Position numbers and translations under genes: made by a program. From Vicugna pacos (Eukaryota; Chordata; Mammalia; Artiodactyla; Camelidae), in NCBI RefSeq assembly GCF_048564905.1, contig NC_133019.1, forward strand, positions 11,698,501 through 11,762,500: 64,000 bases of DNA. The letters are read 5' to 3'. This document shows positions 10,901 through 20,818 of this stretch, piece by piece (position 1 is the first letter of the stretch; the number at the start of each line of letters is the position of its first letter). The notes beneath the pieces are model-generated. The model had not been told where the DNA came from. It was given only the letters and a program-made list of their open reading frames with translations, and made no database searches.

Positions 10901-12372
10901 AGGAGAGTTCCATAACCGGGGAGACAAGTGAAGAAAGTTTTTAAAGGAAAAGTAAGTGCTTAAATATGTCAGTTTTTGATGAATCAGGTCAAGTAAGATG
11001 AAAGCTAAGGATTTATTATAATATTACTTTATTTGGCGGAGTGGGGGAGGTAATTAGATTTTAATTTATTTTTAAAGGAGATACTGGGGATTGAACCCAG
11101 GACCTCGTGCATGCTAAGCATGGGCTCTACCACTTAAGCTATACCCTCCCCCGTAGCTAAGGATTGATTATTGGATGATCTGGTAATGGGGAGGTCATTG
11201 GTGGCCTTGACAAAAGCAGCTTCAGTGGAATAGTGGGGCTGAAAGCCTGACTGAAGTAGGGTCAAGAAAGAACACAAAGAGATATATTGGTGACAGTGGG
11301 TGTAAACGACACTTTCCAGGAGTTTTGCTGTGGAGGGATGCAGAGAAATAGGGCAATAGGTGGAGGGAGGAGTGTGTCAAGCATTCCTTTTCTTTTTAAG
11401 ACGAGAGAAATTATAGTACATTTGTTTGCTGATGGCAATGATCCAGTAGAAAAGGAAAAATTGATGCTACAGGAGAGGGAGAGGATTGCTGGAGTGATGT
11501 CAGGATCTAGTGCATCAGTGGAGATGTCGGCCTTAGATAAAGGCAGTGAGAGTGTATCCATAAGAAGAGTGAGGAAGTCCAGGTAGATGGGCCCGGATGC
11601 AGATGAGCAGGTGAGCATCGTGGTGGGAGCGTGTGGAAGTTCCCTACTAACTTTTTCTCTGTTCCCAGTGATGGGAGAAAGCAAGGTCATCACTAAGAAT
11701 AACGTGAAGGAAGTGCTGGAGGTTTGGAGAAAGAGAGAAAGATACGAAAATAGTCCTCTAGGAGAATAGGAGGATGAATGGGCTAGAGAAATGTCATATG
11801 CCAGGTGGTACTAATGGTCCAGTTGAGGTTAGGAGCAATGAATACAAGCTCAAATAGTGAAAAGAAGGATACAGACAATAGTGACAGTAGGTAATCTTGA
11901 ATGATGGCTTACGAAGTGCCAGGCACACTGATGGAAGCTGAGCTTTAGAGAAGTTAAGTAACTATGTTCAAGGTCACAAAGCCAACAAGGAGTGGTGCTG
12001 GGATTGGGACCCAGAGGTAGACTGACTCCTAGCCTAAATTAGCTACAGTCCTGCACACTTTGCTGTGGGCACCTTTTCACGTGTGTTGACATTCTAAAAA
12101 ATACTCACCAAGGAGAAGGGAACCCTTAGGGTTTCGAAGCAGAAATTAGCCCAACAGACACCAATTTTATTGAGGTCTTGTGATGCTTCATGGGAATTTA
12201 AGTGAGTGGAGTCAGTGCCATTTCACTGTGATGTCGCCCTAGCCGAGTTCCATTTGGGGGATCCTAACGTGTGGTCTCTGCCTAAATTCTGACTGTGGCA
12301 TTATACTTACTACATATACCACAACTACTGTTCTTCCCCCACCAGGATTCAGATTATGAAGAGACATATTGA
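1815..12372 (+). CDS. MPZL3: MPZL3, myelin protein zero-like 3 (coding exons 2-6; exon 1 outside the window)
   Basis: Joined coding segments are 1815-1981, 4709-4919, 6381-6546, 8087-8150 and 12346-12372. All junctions are GT-AG and stay in frame through the stop. The protein is a single-pass type I membrane protein: one V-type Ig domain (first Cys in KLKCTF, second in FSCAVK, with the usual Asp-x-Gly/Ala-x-Tyr-x-Cys region replaced by DNGTFSC), a hydrophobic helix beginning about TMLSSVALLSILVF, then a basic and Cys-rich tail ending DSDYEETY. The visible part encodes about 210 residues. The human protein as I remember it is 235 residues, which leaves about 25 for the signal-peptide exon upstream of position 1. 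MPZL3 is known from the mouse rough-coat mutant, which has skin, hair and sebaceous defects, and it is a paralogue of myelin P0. All key Ig residues are present and I see no damage. Identity is near certain; exact exon ends are by eye. Confidence 0.96.
3277..3317. repeat. Perfect 16-bp inverted repeat with 9-nt loop
   Basis: The left arm CTTTTATTGACCAAAG (3277-3292) and right arm CTTTGGTCAATAAAAG (3302-3317) are exact reverse complements around CACTGCAGG. The structure lies in MPZL3 intron 2 and belongs to no repeat family that I recognise. Confidence 0.9.
3400..3560 (+). repeat. L2 LINE 3' end
   Basis: The text 'gcagaggctgtgtctgtct', 'cacagtgcctaacacacag' and 'aatatttgttaaatgaatg' is the typical L2 3' UTR in sense orientation. 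Confidence 0.65.
3984..4102 (-). repeat. Camelid Vic-1-like SINE (tRNA-Ala derived)
   Basis: Read on the minus strand, this begins with a tRNA-Ala-like body: 'tatagctcacgtggtagag', an A-box to B-box spacing, and 'tcctggactcaatccccag'. On the + strand its tail side is an AT-rich run. It is one of three copies in the window. Flanking MIR sequence (about 3930-3970 and 4140-4235) suggests that it landed in an older MIR. It is not a functional tRNA gene. Confidence 0.8.
4250..4475 (-). mobile_element. MER20-type hAT-Charlie DNA transposon fossil
   Basis: Landmarks in order are 'tctcagctttggcactttt', 'aattctttgttgtgggggg', 'taggatttttagcaatatcc', 'atctcctggagggcaaaatt' and 'gcccctggttgacaatgac'. 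They match the reverse complement of the MER20 non-autonomous element over nearly its full length of about 220 bp. Confidence 0.8.
4709..4919 (+). CDS. MPZL3: MPZL3 exon 3 (second half of Ig V domain)
   Basis: The acceptor is TTTCTTAG and the donor is GTAAGC. Entry is phase 0 and exit phase 1. The exon encodes IFHYQSFQYPTTAGTFRDR through NPPDVHHNIPVTELTVTER, including the second Ig cysteine (FSCAVK). Its length is 211 nt, identical to SCN2B exon 3. Confidence 0.94.
5063..5209 (-). mobile_element. Short 5'-truncated L1 3' end with target duplication
   Basis: The 12-bp direct repeat tttaggatgaat (5063-5074 and 5198-5209) flanks 123 bp that begin 'ttttttaaaattgaag' and continue as the cetartiodactyl L1 3' UTR in reverse. 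It lies in MPZL3 intron 3. Confidence 0.85.
5735..6290 (+). repeat. Ancient L1M 3' UTR fragment
   Basis: The text 'tggcacactcatactgctag'-like opening, 'aacttgaatgtccagcatta', 'agaatactatacagccatta' and 'aaatatgatccatacttct' resembles L1M 3' ends in sense orientation. It fills most of the 3' half of MPZL3 intron 3. Confidence 0.6.
6381..6546 (+). CDS. MPZL3: MPZL3 exon 4 (transmembrane segment)
   Basis: The exon follows the pyrimidine-rich acceptor CCTCCTCCAG and ends before GTAAGT. It encodes the membrane-spanning helix (LSSVALLSILVFIPSAVVVV and neighbours) and the start of the basic cytoplasmic tail (MGRKSAGLKKRSRSGYKKSS). Exit is in phase 2. Confidence 0.93.
7370..7785 (+). repeat. L2 LINE 3' region
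   Basis: The order 'tcacctggaatcccttta', 'aagatcctgctgaaatgtcc', 'tgaaattgtgagctcttcaa' and 'cccagcccagcacaatgcc' follows the L2 3' end in sense orientation. It lies in MPZL3 intron 4. Confidence 0.7.
7790..8035 (-). repeat. MIR SINE
   Basis: The text 'actatgtgccaagctctgtg', 'tgcattctggagatgaggga' and 'aaaaccagacctgtctgact' is a near full-length reverse MIR. It ends about 50 bp before MPZL3 exon 5. Confidence 0.75.
8087..8150 (+). CDS. MPZL3: MPZL3 exon 5 (acidic and Cys-rich cytoplasmic tail)
   Basis: The acceptor is CTCTCTGCAG and the donor is GTGAGT. The exon encodes TDQEEENDCMAKLCVRCAECL after a split Asp codon. It is short (64 nt), matches the human tail from memory with small changes, and exits in phase 0. 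Confidence 0.9.
8575..9196 (+). mobile_element. LTR-derived, poly(A)-tailed retrocopy with 16-bp target duplication
   Basis: The perfect direct repeat aagaaatacccatgtt (8575-8590 and 9181-9196) encloses about 590 bp that end in an AATAAA (near 9137), a short downstream interval and an A run (about 9157-9177). The body looks like the U3-R part of an endogenous retrovirus LTR, probably ERV1-like: 'agcatgataaataacatgcc', 'aggcatgaagcccataaaaa', 'gtctatggagtgtgtacc'. No internal retroviral gene is visible. The poly(A) end and target duplication point to L1-machinery insertion of an LTR-terminated transcript. The intact duplication suggests a fairly young insertion. It lies in MPZL3 intron 5. Confidence 0.7.
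9620..11850 (-). mobile_element. L2-type LINE fossil with reverse-transcriptase remnants
   Basis: On the minus strand the element runs from RT-coding remnants (about 11690 downward) to a 3' UTR near 9700 ('ccctgccctcaaagaaatta' on the + strand is the L2 tail region). In reverse translation the phrases SINFSFSTGSLPSA and GALQGSVL match the RT signatures SLSTGSFPSA and GVPQGSVLGP of the L2/CR1 clade. Stops and frame changes are frequent, so it is dead. A Vic-1-like SINE interrupts it at 11014-11154. It fills most of MPZL3 intron 5. Confidence 0.75.
11003..11165 (-). repeat. Vic-1-like SINE inside the L2, with target duplication
   Basis: The 11-bp direct repeat agctaaggatt (11003-11013 and 11155-11165) encloses a SINE. 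Its tRNA-Ala-like head reads on the minus strand and includes 'gcttagcatgcacgaggtcc' and 'tgggttcaatccccagtatc'. Of the three copies in the window it is the best preserved, so it is probably the youngest. Confidence 0.9.
11895..12035 (-). repeat. MIR SINE fragment
   Basis: The text 'acgaagtgccaggcacactg', 'agaagttaagtaactatgtt' and 'gtgctgggattgggacccag' is a reverse MIR, about 310 bp before MPZL3 exon 6. Confidence 0.7.
12346..12372 (+). CDS. MPZL3: MPZL3 exon 6, terminal coding part
   Basis: After the acceptor CCCCCACCAG the exon encodes DSDYEETY and TGA, exactly the C-terminus remembered for human MPZL3. It is too short for an ORF scan. The exon continues as the 3' UTR. Confidence 0.92.
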   Translation, partial: DSDYEETY

Positions 12373-15119
12373 CGAAAGTCTGCGTGACATACGAAGAGTC
12401 ACCTAGTAACAGAAAACAGCCTGTTCCACTGGCAGCTAAAGCCTCTCAGAGAAGTGGAGCTGGACTGGACAGTAGTGATGGAAGATTCTGGAAGTCACCA
12501 GTAAAGCCTTTAGGAGTCATTAATTTATTGAAGAAATGTTCTTTTTGTATTTATAAACTGCTCAAAAACTCTCAGAAGAGACTTGTAACTACCCCTTTTA
12601 ATAACTTATACTCTAATTGAATGAAGAATTTCTTGTCCTATACAGAAAGATCCTTTTGTTTTGCCTTTGCTCTTGAATGTATTACATGTTTTCGTCCATT
12701 TATTTAAAGGGAGAATCCTAGATGTTGGCCACACTGCTGATGCCTCTCTCTCTCTTTCTCTCCTCCTCCCGCCCCCCCCCCCCATATATTTTAATGAAAT
12801 GAAGCTTAGGGCTTCCTGATGTGCTCCCAGACAAAATGTTTGTTTGGGATACGAATTCTGTGATTTTCATCTGTGAGTTAGCATACAGCATATACTCATT
12901 GGTTTAATTCTTATCATCCAGTGTGTTTGGGTGGCTTAGAGTGTATAACCCCAATATTTTTAGAGTTGGTAGGATCAGGAGTCAGTGGTTTGTTCTGACT
13001 GGGGTTTTGAAGTATTAAAGTGCCATCAGTTTACAGTTAAGAAAAGAAATGATAAGGTAGAAGGATGCCTTTCTTTCATCTTACTAGGTAGGTGCAGTTC
13101 GTAGTTTTACTTTCTTAGGGCTGTCTGAGTTTCAGTTTTCTTCTCGGTTTTTCAGATCAGAGAGGCGAGGACAACTCTTCAAAAGATTTTTAGTGGGGAT
13201 GTGTAGAATGTTTTATCAGTTATTTGCAATGAAATCATCTTTAACCTGTGTTATTCTTCAAAGCTTTTTCATTTCTAAAATGTGCCAAATATGACCAAAT
13301 TAAGGTATTTACAAACTGTTTTTGCATAATATTTGAGATAAGGAAGTGAGGGTGTGCATCACCTATACTTCCTCCTTCTGTTCTCATGATACCTTCTATC
13401 AGCTTCCTCCGTTCTGCTACAGCAACTTATTTCAAATTTTAATTTGCATGGGGTTTTCTGTAAGCCATTAGGAAATATGTATGCCATGTCAGGAACAGGT
13501 GACTGTGTAGTCTTCTGTAACAGAGTTACTTCTTAATGATGAGAGACAGAAATTATCCTCTCCTCCTGTCTTTGATTTCTCAACAGGATGTTCCCTTTCC
13601 ACCCTTCTTTGCTAGGTGGCTCAGGAGATTTCCATATTATAGCATAATATACTGTATGCTATAAAAAAGTCACTTTTATATTTTTGCCAAGATCTGTTTT
13701 TAAAAATTTGGGTTATTAGTTCTGTCTCATAGGTTTGGTCTGGCCTCTTTTGTTAACATAATCCTTAGACTAGAGAGTCTGGTTAAAGAGTCTGGTTAAT
13801 AGATGTTATGGTTTATCTCTGGTCAAATACGGAAGAAGCAGCAAAGGCAAGATTAACAGTTTACATTAACAGTGGTTAAATCTCATAGTCTTGGGCTTCT
13901 TGTTAAGTATGTGGCTGTCTGGGGCCAATCTAGTGAGACAATCTGACACCTCAGCACAGAGAGGAAGACAATTGGAGCAATGAGAATAAATAATTTGGGC
14001 TCTAGGACTTGGAAGATAGAGATCTAATTGTGAGCTAGACTTTTTGTGGGTCCTCATTTCTCTAAGAGGTGATGTTACGAGAACCCAGGTAAAGCCCCAT
14101 CCCAGTAAATGAAGAACCAGTTTTGTCTGGGTTTTCTTGTAATTTCCTTTCAGGCATGTGATGAGGATTCATCCGGTGGGATATGTTTGTCACTTTAGGT
14201 AAATGGTGCTATGTGAATACTTAGTCGTGATATTTCGTAACCTTGATCGTGGCTTGACCTAGTCCCTTCCTTTTTGAATGACTGAGCAGTAAAATCCTTC
14301 CGAGTAGCAGAGCAGGTTGATCATTTAGTCTCCTTCATCGGCTTGTGGCCACAGCACCGTCTTAAGGCTGCTGTCAGTTATCTTCTTCATCCCTTACATT
14401 GAGGTCTGGGTTACAGCTTTTTTTTCTTTAAAGGAGCACAAAGCAGTGTTTGGACACCTTGCTTCTTTAAGGATGGAAGGAAGATAAAGTGTTTTGTTTT
14501 TTTTTTTTAACTTACTGTTTTAATATCTTCTAAGGTGCTATCCTCTCTTTTTTCTTTTTGCTGCTCCATGAGTTCTTATCACACTGTATGGAGAGCAGCC
14601 TGGTCTAGAAAGGGAATTTAATTCTGAAAGCTTCAGTGGGGATTCAAAGCCTTTCAGAATTTTCCTTTGGCTGCTGAAGTCTTTGCTTGTGGTTCCGTTA
14701 CCTGATGAGTTTTTTGCATTGAACTTTTAATTCTGTTACCAAATGTGAACTTATAAAATGCTTCCTGTTTCCATGTGGCCTGTTACCTCAGGCTTCTTGG
14801 GGGAACATTTTAGTTTTCTGCAGCTCTCAAACGGGGCTCTGGTGCTTCATGAGGGAATTTGTGTAGAAAAAATTCTGGCAGCCAAATCTTGACTCTGAAT
14901 GTTCTTTTGTGTCACTCAGTTGTGGTTCCAAAGGGGTGCTGTTAGATGACCAGTAGAAAGTGGACCAAGACTCTCATTTAATTGCACAGTTCAAAACTTT
15001 GCTGCTAGAAGAGGCAGCTCCATCACTTTGACCCCAGTACCTAACTACTAACATGCATTTTGCTGCCTTGTTTGTTTGTTTTGTAGGAGGGGATGCACTA
15101 CTGGGGCACGTGCACAGAG

Positions 15120-15199
15120 ACTGTAACTCTTTTTTTTTTTTTAACATTTTTTATTGAGTTATAGTGATTTTAGAATGTTGTGTCGACACTGTAACTCTT
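15120..15199 (-). mobile_element. 56-bp L1 3' end insertion in the MPZL3 3' UTR
   Basis: The direct repeat actgtaactctt (15120-15131 and 15188-15199) encloses a T run followed by 'ttattgagttatagtgattt', the reverse of the cetartiodactyl L1 3' terminus. The insertion ends 35 bp before the AATAAA. Confidence 0.85.
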
Positions 15200-15222
15200 G
15201 ATATCATTATCACATTGTAGGT

Positions 15223-15228
15223 AATAAA
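15223..15228 (+). promoter_or_regulatory. MPZL3: Polyadenylation signal AATAAA, probable MPZL3 3' end
   Basis: This is a canonical hexamer about 2.85 kb after the MPZL3 stop codon, followed by T-rich sequence. It sits 35 bp downstream of the short L1-derived insertion. Other AATAAA-like sites exist nearby (for example near 16165), so use of this one is an inference. Confidence 0.6.
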
Positions 15229-18200
15229 CTTCTTTGCACTTTCTGGCTACTTTTTGGTGTATATCTACTTTGGTGTGAGATGAAAGCTGTCATGTGAAAG
15301 TGGAAGGGGTTGGTTTGTGATTTTCAGCATCAGGTAACCATTCATCTCTGAGCTGTACCCCAGCAAGAACTTACATAGATTCAGGGGGATGGGGGAGCCA
15401 CATAGTATGAGCTGATTGTTAAAGTTTCAGGAAGTTTGCCAGGCAATTGTCAGACTGTGGGTAGTTTGAAATAGGCCATGGTGGGCCTATTTACTAAATT
15501 ACTAGCTTACCAGCACACCAGTTCTCAAGAGCCACTCAGCGTAGACCTGGAGAAGAGCAAGCATTTGAGAACTTTCCAAATGATGCAGAACAAGTTCCAT
15601 AAAACAAGTATGCCCATGTGAAAGCCAAGCCAATGCAGGCAAGGCTGAAGACGTGTACACTGAGAAGTCTTATTTTAAAGTGATGACTTCAAAGCAGAAG
15701 ATACCTTGAAGTGAACAAGCCTTGAGTTCTTACCTGGGATGTCCAAGTCACCCAAGGGATTCTCTGGGGGAATAAAATGTTTCTTGTATTGTAGAAATGC
15801 TGATGTCACATGCTCGAGGAAATTCACACGTCTAGGTGGTGAACTGGAGGACTGGGGAGGCATATCTTTGGAAGCAGGGATTGGGTGATTGCCTGGCCAT
15901 ATTGCCTGTCTGTGTTGAGAGGGGGAAAAAAAAAGGGAAGTTGCTGTGTTTTAGACACAGAGCAAAATGTTTTGTGTTCGTCTTAGTTCACTGTATTTCG
16001 TTTGCATGAGGCCGGTTTCTTTCTCAGTGTGTTTGCCTGATGCCCTTCAAGACCTCACCCTCCGAGTCTGCCATCTAGAAGGGAGGATGGCACCTGTGGA
16101 GGTCTGGAACGTAAGGCTCTCCTCAGTACGGTGAACGCATTACTTCATTTTAAATGAAAGTGTAAATAAAAATTGGGTAATAGGCCAGATGACTGAAATG
16201 AGAACCTTGATTTAGAGGTTCCTGTTTGTGTCTCTGCAGCCACCTCAGATCGCACGCATATGGTTTGCTCTGAGCCTGACCTTCCATGCAGGCAGAAGGC
16301 TCCTCAGTCGAACTTGGAGACTGCAGCTGCGGGAGAGCTCAGTGCATCGCTTCGCCTGGTGTTCCTCATCTTGGGTAAGCATTTGCTCTGTATTTCCTAA
16401 GCAATGACTTAAACTTTTCTCACCTGGGAGAAGGCTGGTTCTGAAGGTTTTAAGTGACTGGCGATGCTTTTGTGAGGCTGCGAGCACAGATGTGTCAGCC
16501 TCTGCAGGAGGACTGCCACAGGGTAGTCTAGGGGGTATGGTTTTCCTCTCTGTAGTGTAGAGTAACTTATGTTAAGAGCCTCAGAGAGAGGAGGAGTAAG
16601 GTTTGCTCTTAATAAAAGAGTAAATGATGATGAGAAGGATGATGGTGGTGATAGGAGATGGTGATAGGGCTTTAGCTCTTAAGTTGTCTGTGGCTTTAGA
16701 TGGGGCTGTGGCTAGCTGTCCTTGTACTCTTGGCAGAATTCTTCCTACACTGTTTCTTTTCTCCCAGTCAGAGACAGGCCAAGATTTACCTTAAGGAGTT
16801 AAGAACTTAAACCTCCCAAGAGAGCTAGGCTGTTATCCATACTTGCCACACCCTCTGCATAGTCCAGAACTCAGGAAGGATGGAGCAGGATGGTTTAGGT
16901 ATCACCTGTGGAGAGAGCAGGAGTGATGACTTCCGAGGTTCGCTTCAAGCCAAGGGTTGACCGATGCAACCTAGACTGTATTAAAAGGAGCCATGTAACC
17001 TACAGTCTGTATTAAATGGTCTTGGGAGGAGAAATCCAGATGCATTTTAAGAGGTCCATGCCTCACAGTGCTCATGTGGACTCGTATACCTAAAAACATC
17101 CGAGAGCCTGGATGCACAGCCGTGTGTAAATTGAGGGGCCTCTGCATCGCAGGTGCAGCAGGCTGCCTGAGGAGGGAAAGCGGTGTAGTTGTCGCTGTGC
17201 TTGGTGGTTGCTTGTCCTTACTGGGGGCAGACACTTTGACTGAGACAGAGCGCCTCGCCCTTATTTCGTCTTGTAATATTTGGGGGTCGTTTCTACATCC
17301 TGTGTGGTAGTCTCATTGCCATGAGTCTCTTTTCCGAAGATTTTTTTTTCCTGTTGTAATCGTGCCAAGGATAATAATTCCCCTACACTATTAATAATAG
17401 AATAAGGAGTCCTGAGAGTTACAACTCTCCAGGAGTGATAGGAGATATTTGCCAAGAGTTATATGGTGAAAAGAACCATGAGCTCAGTTCCAAACATTTG
17501 GCCAACGTATGAGATAACTGCCTGTGCAGAATTATCTCGAGAACATTCTGGTGAGGAGATAAATCAGTATCTGGAAAAGGAAGCAGGTTACGTTGAGAAT
17601 TCATATGGAGTGTATCAAGGTGCTTAATGTGCATCTGAATGCTTTGATTAGACTTTTAGAGACTGAGATTCATATATATATGCTGAATTATATATTTGAG
17701 TAATAAAATTCTGAACTCTCTCTATAAAATATCTATCTATATTATATGGTAAGAATTTCTGAATATTTGCCAAATAACTAGGAAACATGAAACGGGACTA
17801 GAGTGTTCTTGACTCTGTTAGGTGTTATTATTTCATCTGATGTGTGGTCTCTGGGCTCCCACCCAGACCTTCCTCTGCCGGCCCTGGAGATGCCAGAGGC
17901 ACAGCTCTTGGCCCCATGGAACTTATGGCCTTGGAGAGTGAGGGTAGAAAGCAAAACTTTAATCAAACAAGCAGATCAGTAAATAGATAATTAGAAGTTG
18001 TGACAGATGCCCTGAAGGAAAGAGAAATAGTCCTATGAAAACATGTGGCTAGGGATCTGACCTGGGAAGGGTGGTTCAGGAGAGGCTTCCGTGAGGAAAT
18101 TACATTTAACTTGAGATCTGAACGATGAACAGGAGTTACCTGGGGGAAGGGGTTGGGGAGAGCATTCAGTCCGGGGGAGCAGATTAATCTTGATTTGGTA

Positions 18201-18244
18201 AATGAAGTTCAGGGAAGCTTTGCTCTTGGACTACTTTTACACAC

Positions 18245-18440
18245 ATGGAGGAGCAGTAGCAGGCTTTGATCCAGAATGCTCGGGTTTGAATCATGGCCCT
18301 GCCACTTGCTCTGTTTTTAGGCAAGTCACTTCACCAGTCTGTGCCCTAGTTTCTTCATCTATAAAACCTCATAAGGGGTTCTGAGAATTAAACTGGTTAA
18401 TGTATGGAGCTCTCAGATAGTGCCTGGCGTGCGTCCTCCT
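18245..18440 (+). repeat. MIR SINE
   Basis: The text 'gggtttgaatcatggccctg', 'ggcaagtcacttcaccagtc' and 'tagtttcttcatctataaaa' is a sense MIR. A reverse MIR follows directly. Confidence 0.75.
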
Positions 18441-18600
18441 CTGGTTTATTGAGTATCAGCTACTGATTTCTAATGTGGTCCCATGTTAACTAGGAGGAGG
18501 GGAAGTCTGATCCTTTAATGTTAAGAATGAGGCCCAGAGAGATTAAGTGGTTTCCCAAAGATCAAAGAATTAGTTAATGGAAGGTCTGATCCAGGAAGAG
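18441..18600 (-). repeat. MIR SINE
   Basis: The text 'tttattgagtatcagctact', 'aatgaggcccagagagatta' and 'aaggtctgatccaggaag' is a reverse MIR placed head to head with the preceding sense copy. Confidence 0.65.
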
Positions 18601-19539
18601 AATTAAAAAAAAAATTGATGAATTTTCTGTTGAATCATTGCTTCTCTATTCATTCACATGGAGTTCTGGTGGTGTATCTGAGTACTTACAACTGCAAATG
18701 GGTATCTTCTATTTATCAGATTTTTGGTGCATTTCTTAGAATTTGTTTGAAAATGGTTTGGGTGTGGCTCTGAGTGTCTTGAGTTTGACGACAAGATTCG
18801 GAGTCTTTCTGGGGTCGCTGGTTTCCTCTTAGAATAGAGTGGTGCAGTGACAGGATATCTAAGTTGATGGCAGCGTGATGGTTGTATTGCCAGCTATCAG
18901 CACTTATCCAGTATATGCCAGGCGCTTTACGATGCTGTAGCACAGGCATGGGATGGTCATAAACAAGATGCCTATGGACTTGCCTTTGAGAGTGTAGACT
19001 TGATGGGGTTTGATTAGACATGTAAATCAATTATTACTCCTCCATGCAAATAGCAGACTGCTTTGGGGAATGTATGAGTGCCGTTTGCTGGGCAGTGAGG
19101 AAGCATAACCAACACCCTGGAGAAGAATTCATCCAGAACACGACAGGGATCTCAGGTGTCCAGATATAATGAATCAAAATTACGAGATAAAGGAAGCCCT
19201 TTATCATCTCACCCATGTATGTGTGGGGTGGGGTTGATGTCATGGAGCAGGAATAAGGCTGTGGCTGTCTTGAGAGAGACTTGTATTTTCATCAGATGTC
19301 CTCACGTTTGAAGAAACTTAATATGACTTTTGGTATATCTGAGTCAGTGTAGTTATTATACATTGTTGTCTTGGGGTTCAAGAACTGAAACCTAAGAAGT
19401 TTCCAGTTCATTCTGATTCATTGTTTGCCATTCTTGTAAAGGTAGGTGCTCAGAACCCCAACCCTGCCCTAAAGGTACAAACTCCTTCCTATCTGACTTT
19501 TAAGCTATAACAAATAGGATCTCATGTGGTAATGCTTTC

Positions 19540-19690
19540 TATTTGTCAAAGCACCGTTATCTGCGTTACCATACTTGATCCTTGTGTTATCCCTATGTTA
19601 TAAGTAAGGAAAGTGAGGTTCAGCAAGGTCAACTGACTTTCTGCATAAGTGATATCTAGGTAGGACTGCCTTGAAAATTTTGACCCTGAT
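19540..19690 (-). repeat. MIR SINE fragment
   Basis: The text 'tcaaagcaccgttatctgcg', 'aagtaaggaaagtgaggttc' and 'aggtcaactgactttctgca' follows a reversed, weathered MIR. Confidence 0.55.
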
Positions 19691-20474
19691 TTTCCAGGTG
19701 GAAGATTTTGTTGATGAGAATATACATAAGGAATCTCATAGGTCATCATTTTTTATAAATTAAAATGGCCACCATATGTGCCAGACTTCCCAGCAGAGCC
19801 AGGTAGAGTACTATGATGTTAATGCACAAAGAAGACCTTTCCTCCTAGCAGGTTCTGCGATGGAATTTACTCCAGTGGCAGGATGTTAGGGCTGCAGGGA
19901 TCATGACTGAAACCAGCCACAGTAGTAGCTAGGAACCCAATGCTGGTTGACTTGTAGTTCCTTGGAGCTTGGGTTCTGTTTTGTTAAGAAAACTGTGGGG
20001 CATTCTGGAGAATGGCAAATCTTTTCCCAGGAGCTGGTGGTTGCAGTGAAATTAATACAACAGAGATAATACAGATTTAAAAAATACTTATGCCCATGGA
20101 CAGCCCAGTTCTCATTGTGCCCTTTCTATCCTGCCTAAAAAATTGAAAAATGAGAAAAAGAAAAACACTCTCCATAGATTTTTTCATATGTCTTCTTTGA
20201 GTCATAGAACTTGGTGAATACCTTAACTGAGTTGAAAAATTTCCCCTTACTTGCACATCTCCTTTCCTACACGTCTGGAACATTCTTCATACACTTAAAA
20301 GTAGTAATTTTATCTGAGTTGGAGAGATAGGTAGGAGTTTCAGGCTGAGTATCCTGGAACGTTTTGTTTATGTAAAACCCTCAGGCTGTAGAACGTCTAG
20401 GGTTGTCATCTCAAGGGTATCGGAATTATTTGCTTTTTTATTTGTTTTTGTTTTTTTTTTTATCTTGAAAATTA

Positions 20475-20708
20475 ACTTTCATCTAATCTTCCCTCACCAC
20501 CTGTCTGAAGCAGCCCCAAGTGACTCTCTAAACACCAGTCTGTTTTGTTTCATCATAGCGGTTACCAGCATCTGCTCTTTCTTATTCATTCATTTGCTGC
20601 TGTTTCCTCTCCATCTCCCCCCACATGCAGACTACACTGTCTTCCTGTTCAATGCCGCATCCCAGTGCCTCAGGCAGAGACATTCACTATTGATTTGTTA
20701 AATTAATG
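20475..20708 (+). repeat. L2 LINE 3' end
   Basis: The text 'tgtcttcctgttcaatgccg', 'atcccagtgcctcaggcaga' and the final 'ttgatttgttaaattaatga' fit the sense L2 terminus. It ends about 50 bp before the JAML signal-peptide exon. Confidence 0.55.
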
Positions 20709-20755
20709 AACTTCTCTTGACACTGTTTTCTGACTTTTTTTTCTTTTATCTTAAG

Positions 20756-20818
20756 ATTGAAAAATTGAAGGCAGCATGTTTCACCCACTGAAACTCATCC
20801 TGATGCCAGTGTTACTGG
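20756..20818 (+). CDS. JAML: JAML first coding exon (signal peptide; CDS from 20776)
   Basis: The acceptor TTTTATCTTAAG ends at 20755. The ATG at 20776 is chosen because MFHPLKLILMPVLL matches the human start MFCPLKLILLPVLL from memory. The donor is GTAAGT and exit is phase 1. The first 20 nt are 5' UTR, so at least one non-coding exon lies upstream. Confidence 0.88.

Larger units (their letters stand above)
12373..15250 (+). other. MPZL3: MPZL3 3' UTR
   Basis: The sequence runs from the stop codon to just past an AATAAA. It is AT-rich, has no long reading frame, and its length (about 2.9 kb) suits a long vertebrate 3' UTR. It contains a CT-rich stretch with a C run near 12745-12783 and a 56-bp retroinsertion at 15132-15187. 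The transcript end is inferred from the signal only. Confidence 0.65.
15251..20755. other. MPZL3-JAML spacer and JAML promoter/5' UTR region
   Basis: No protein-coding exon can be supported here. Paired MIRs at 18245-18600, a reverse MIR near 19540-19690, a reverse L2-like tail near 18890-19260 and a sense L2 end at 20475-20708 are visible. JAML exon 1 (non-coding) must lie somewhere in this stretch, because the first coding exon has an upstream splice acceptor. A possible donor after 'tgttcctcatcttgg' near 16373 was seen but is not supported enough to call. Confidence 0.6.

Noticed and set aside
11262-11769. Overlapping frames of 60-143 codons as a possible gene
   Set aside because: They are remnants of the L2 reverse-transcriptase region on the minus strand and its shadow on the plus strand.
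16245-16373. Candidate non-coding first exon of JAML ending at a GTAAGC donor near 16374
   Set aside because: Only a donor-like site and local CpG support it. No promoter motif or remembered human 5' UTR match could be confirmed.
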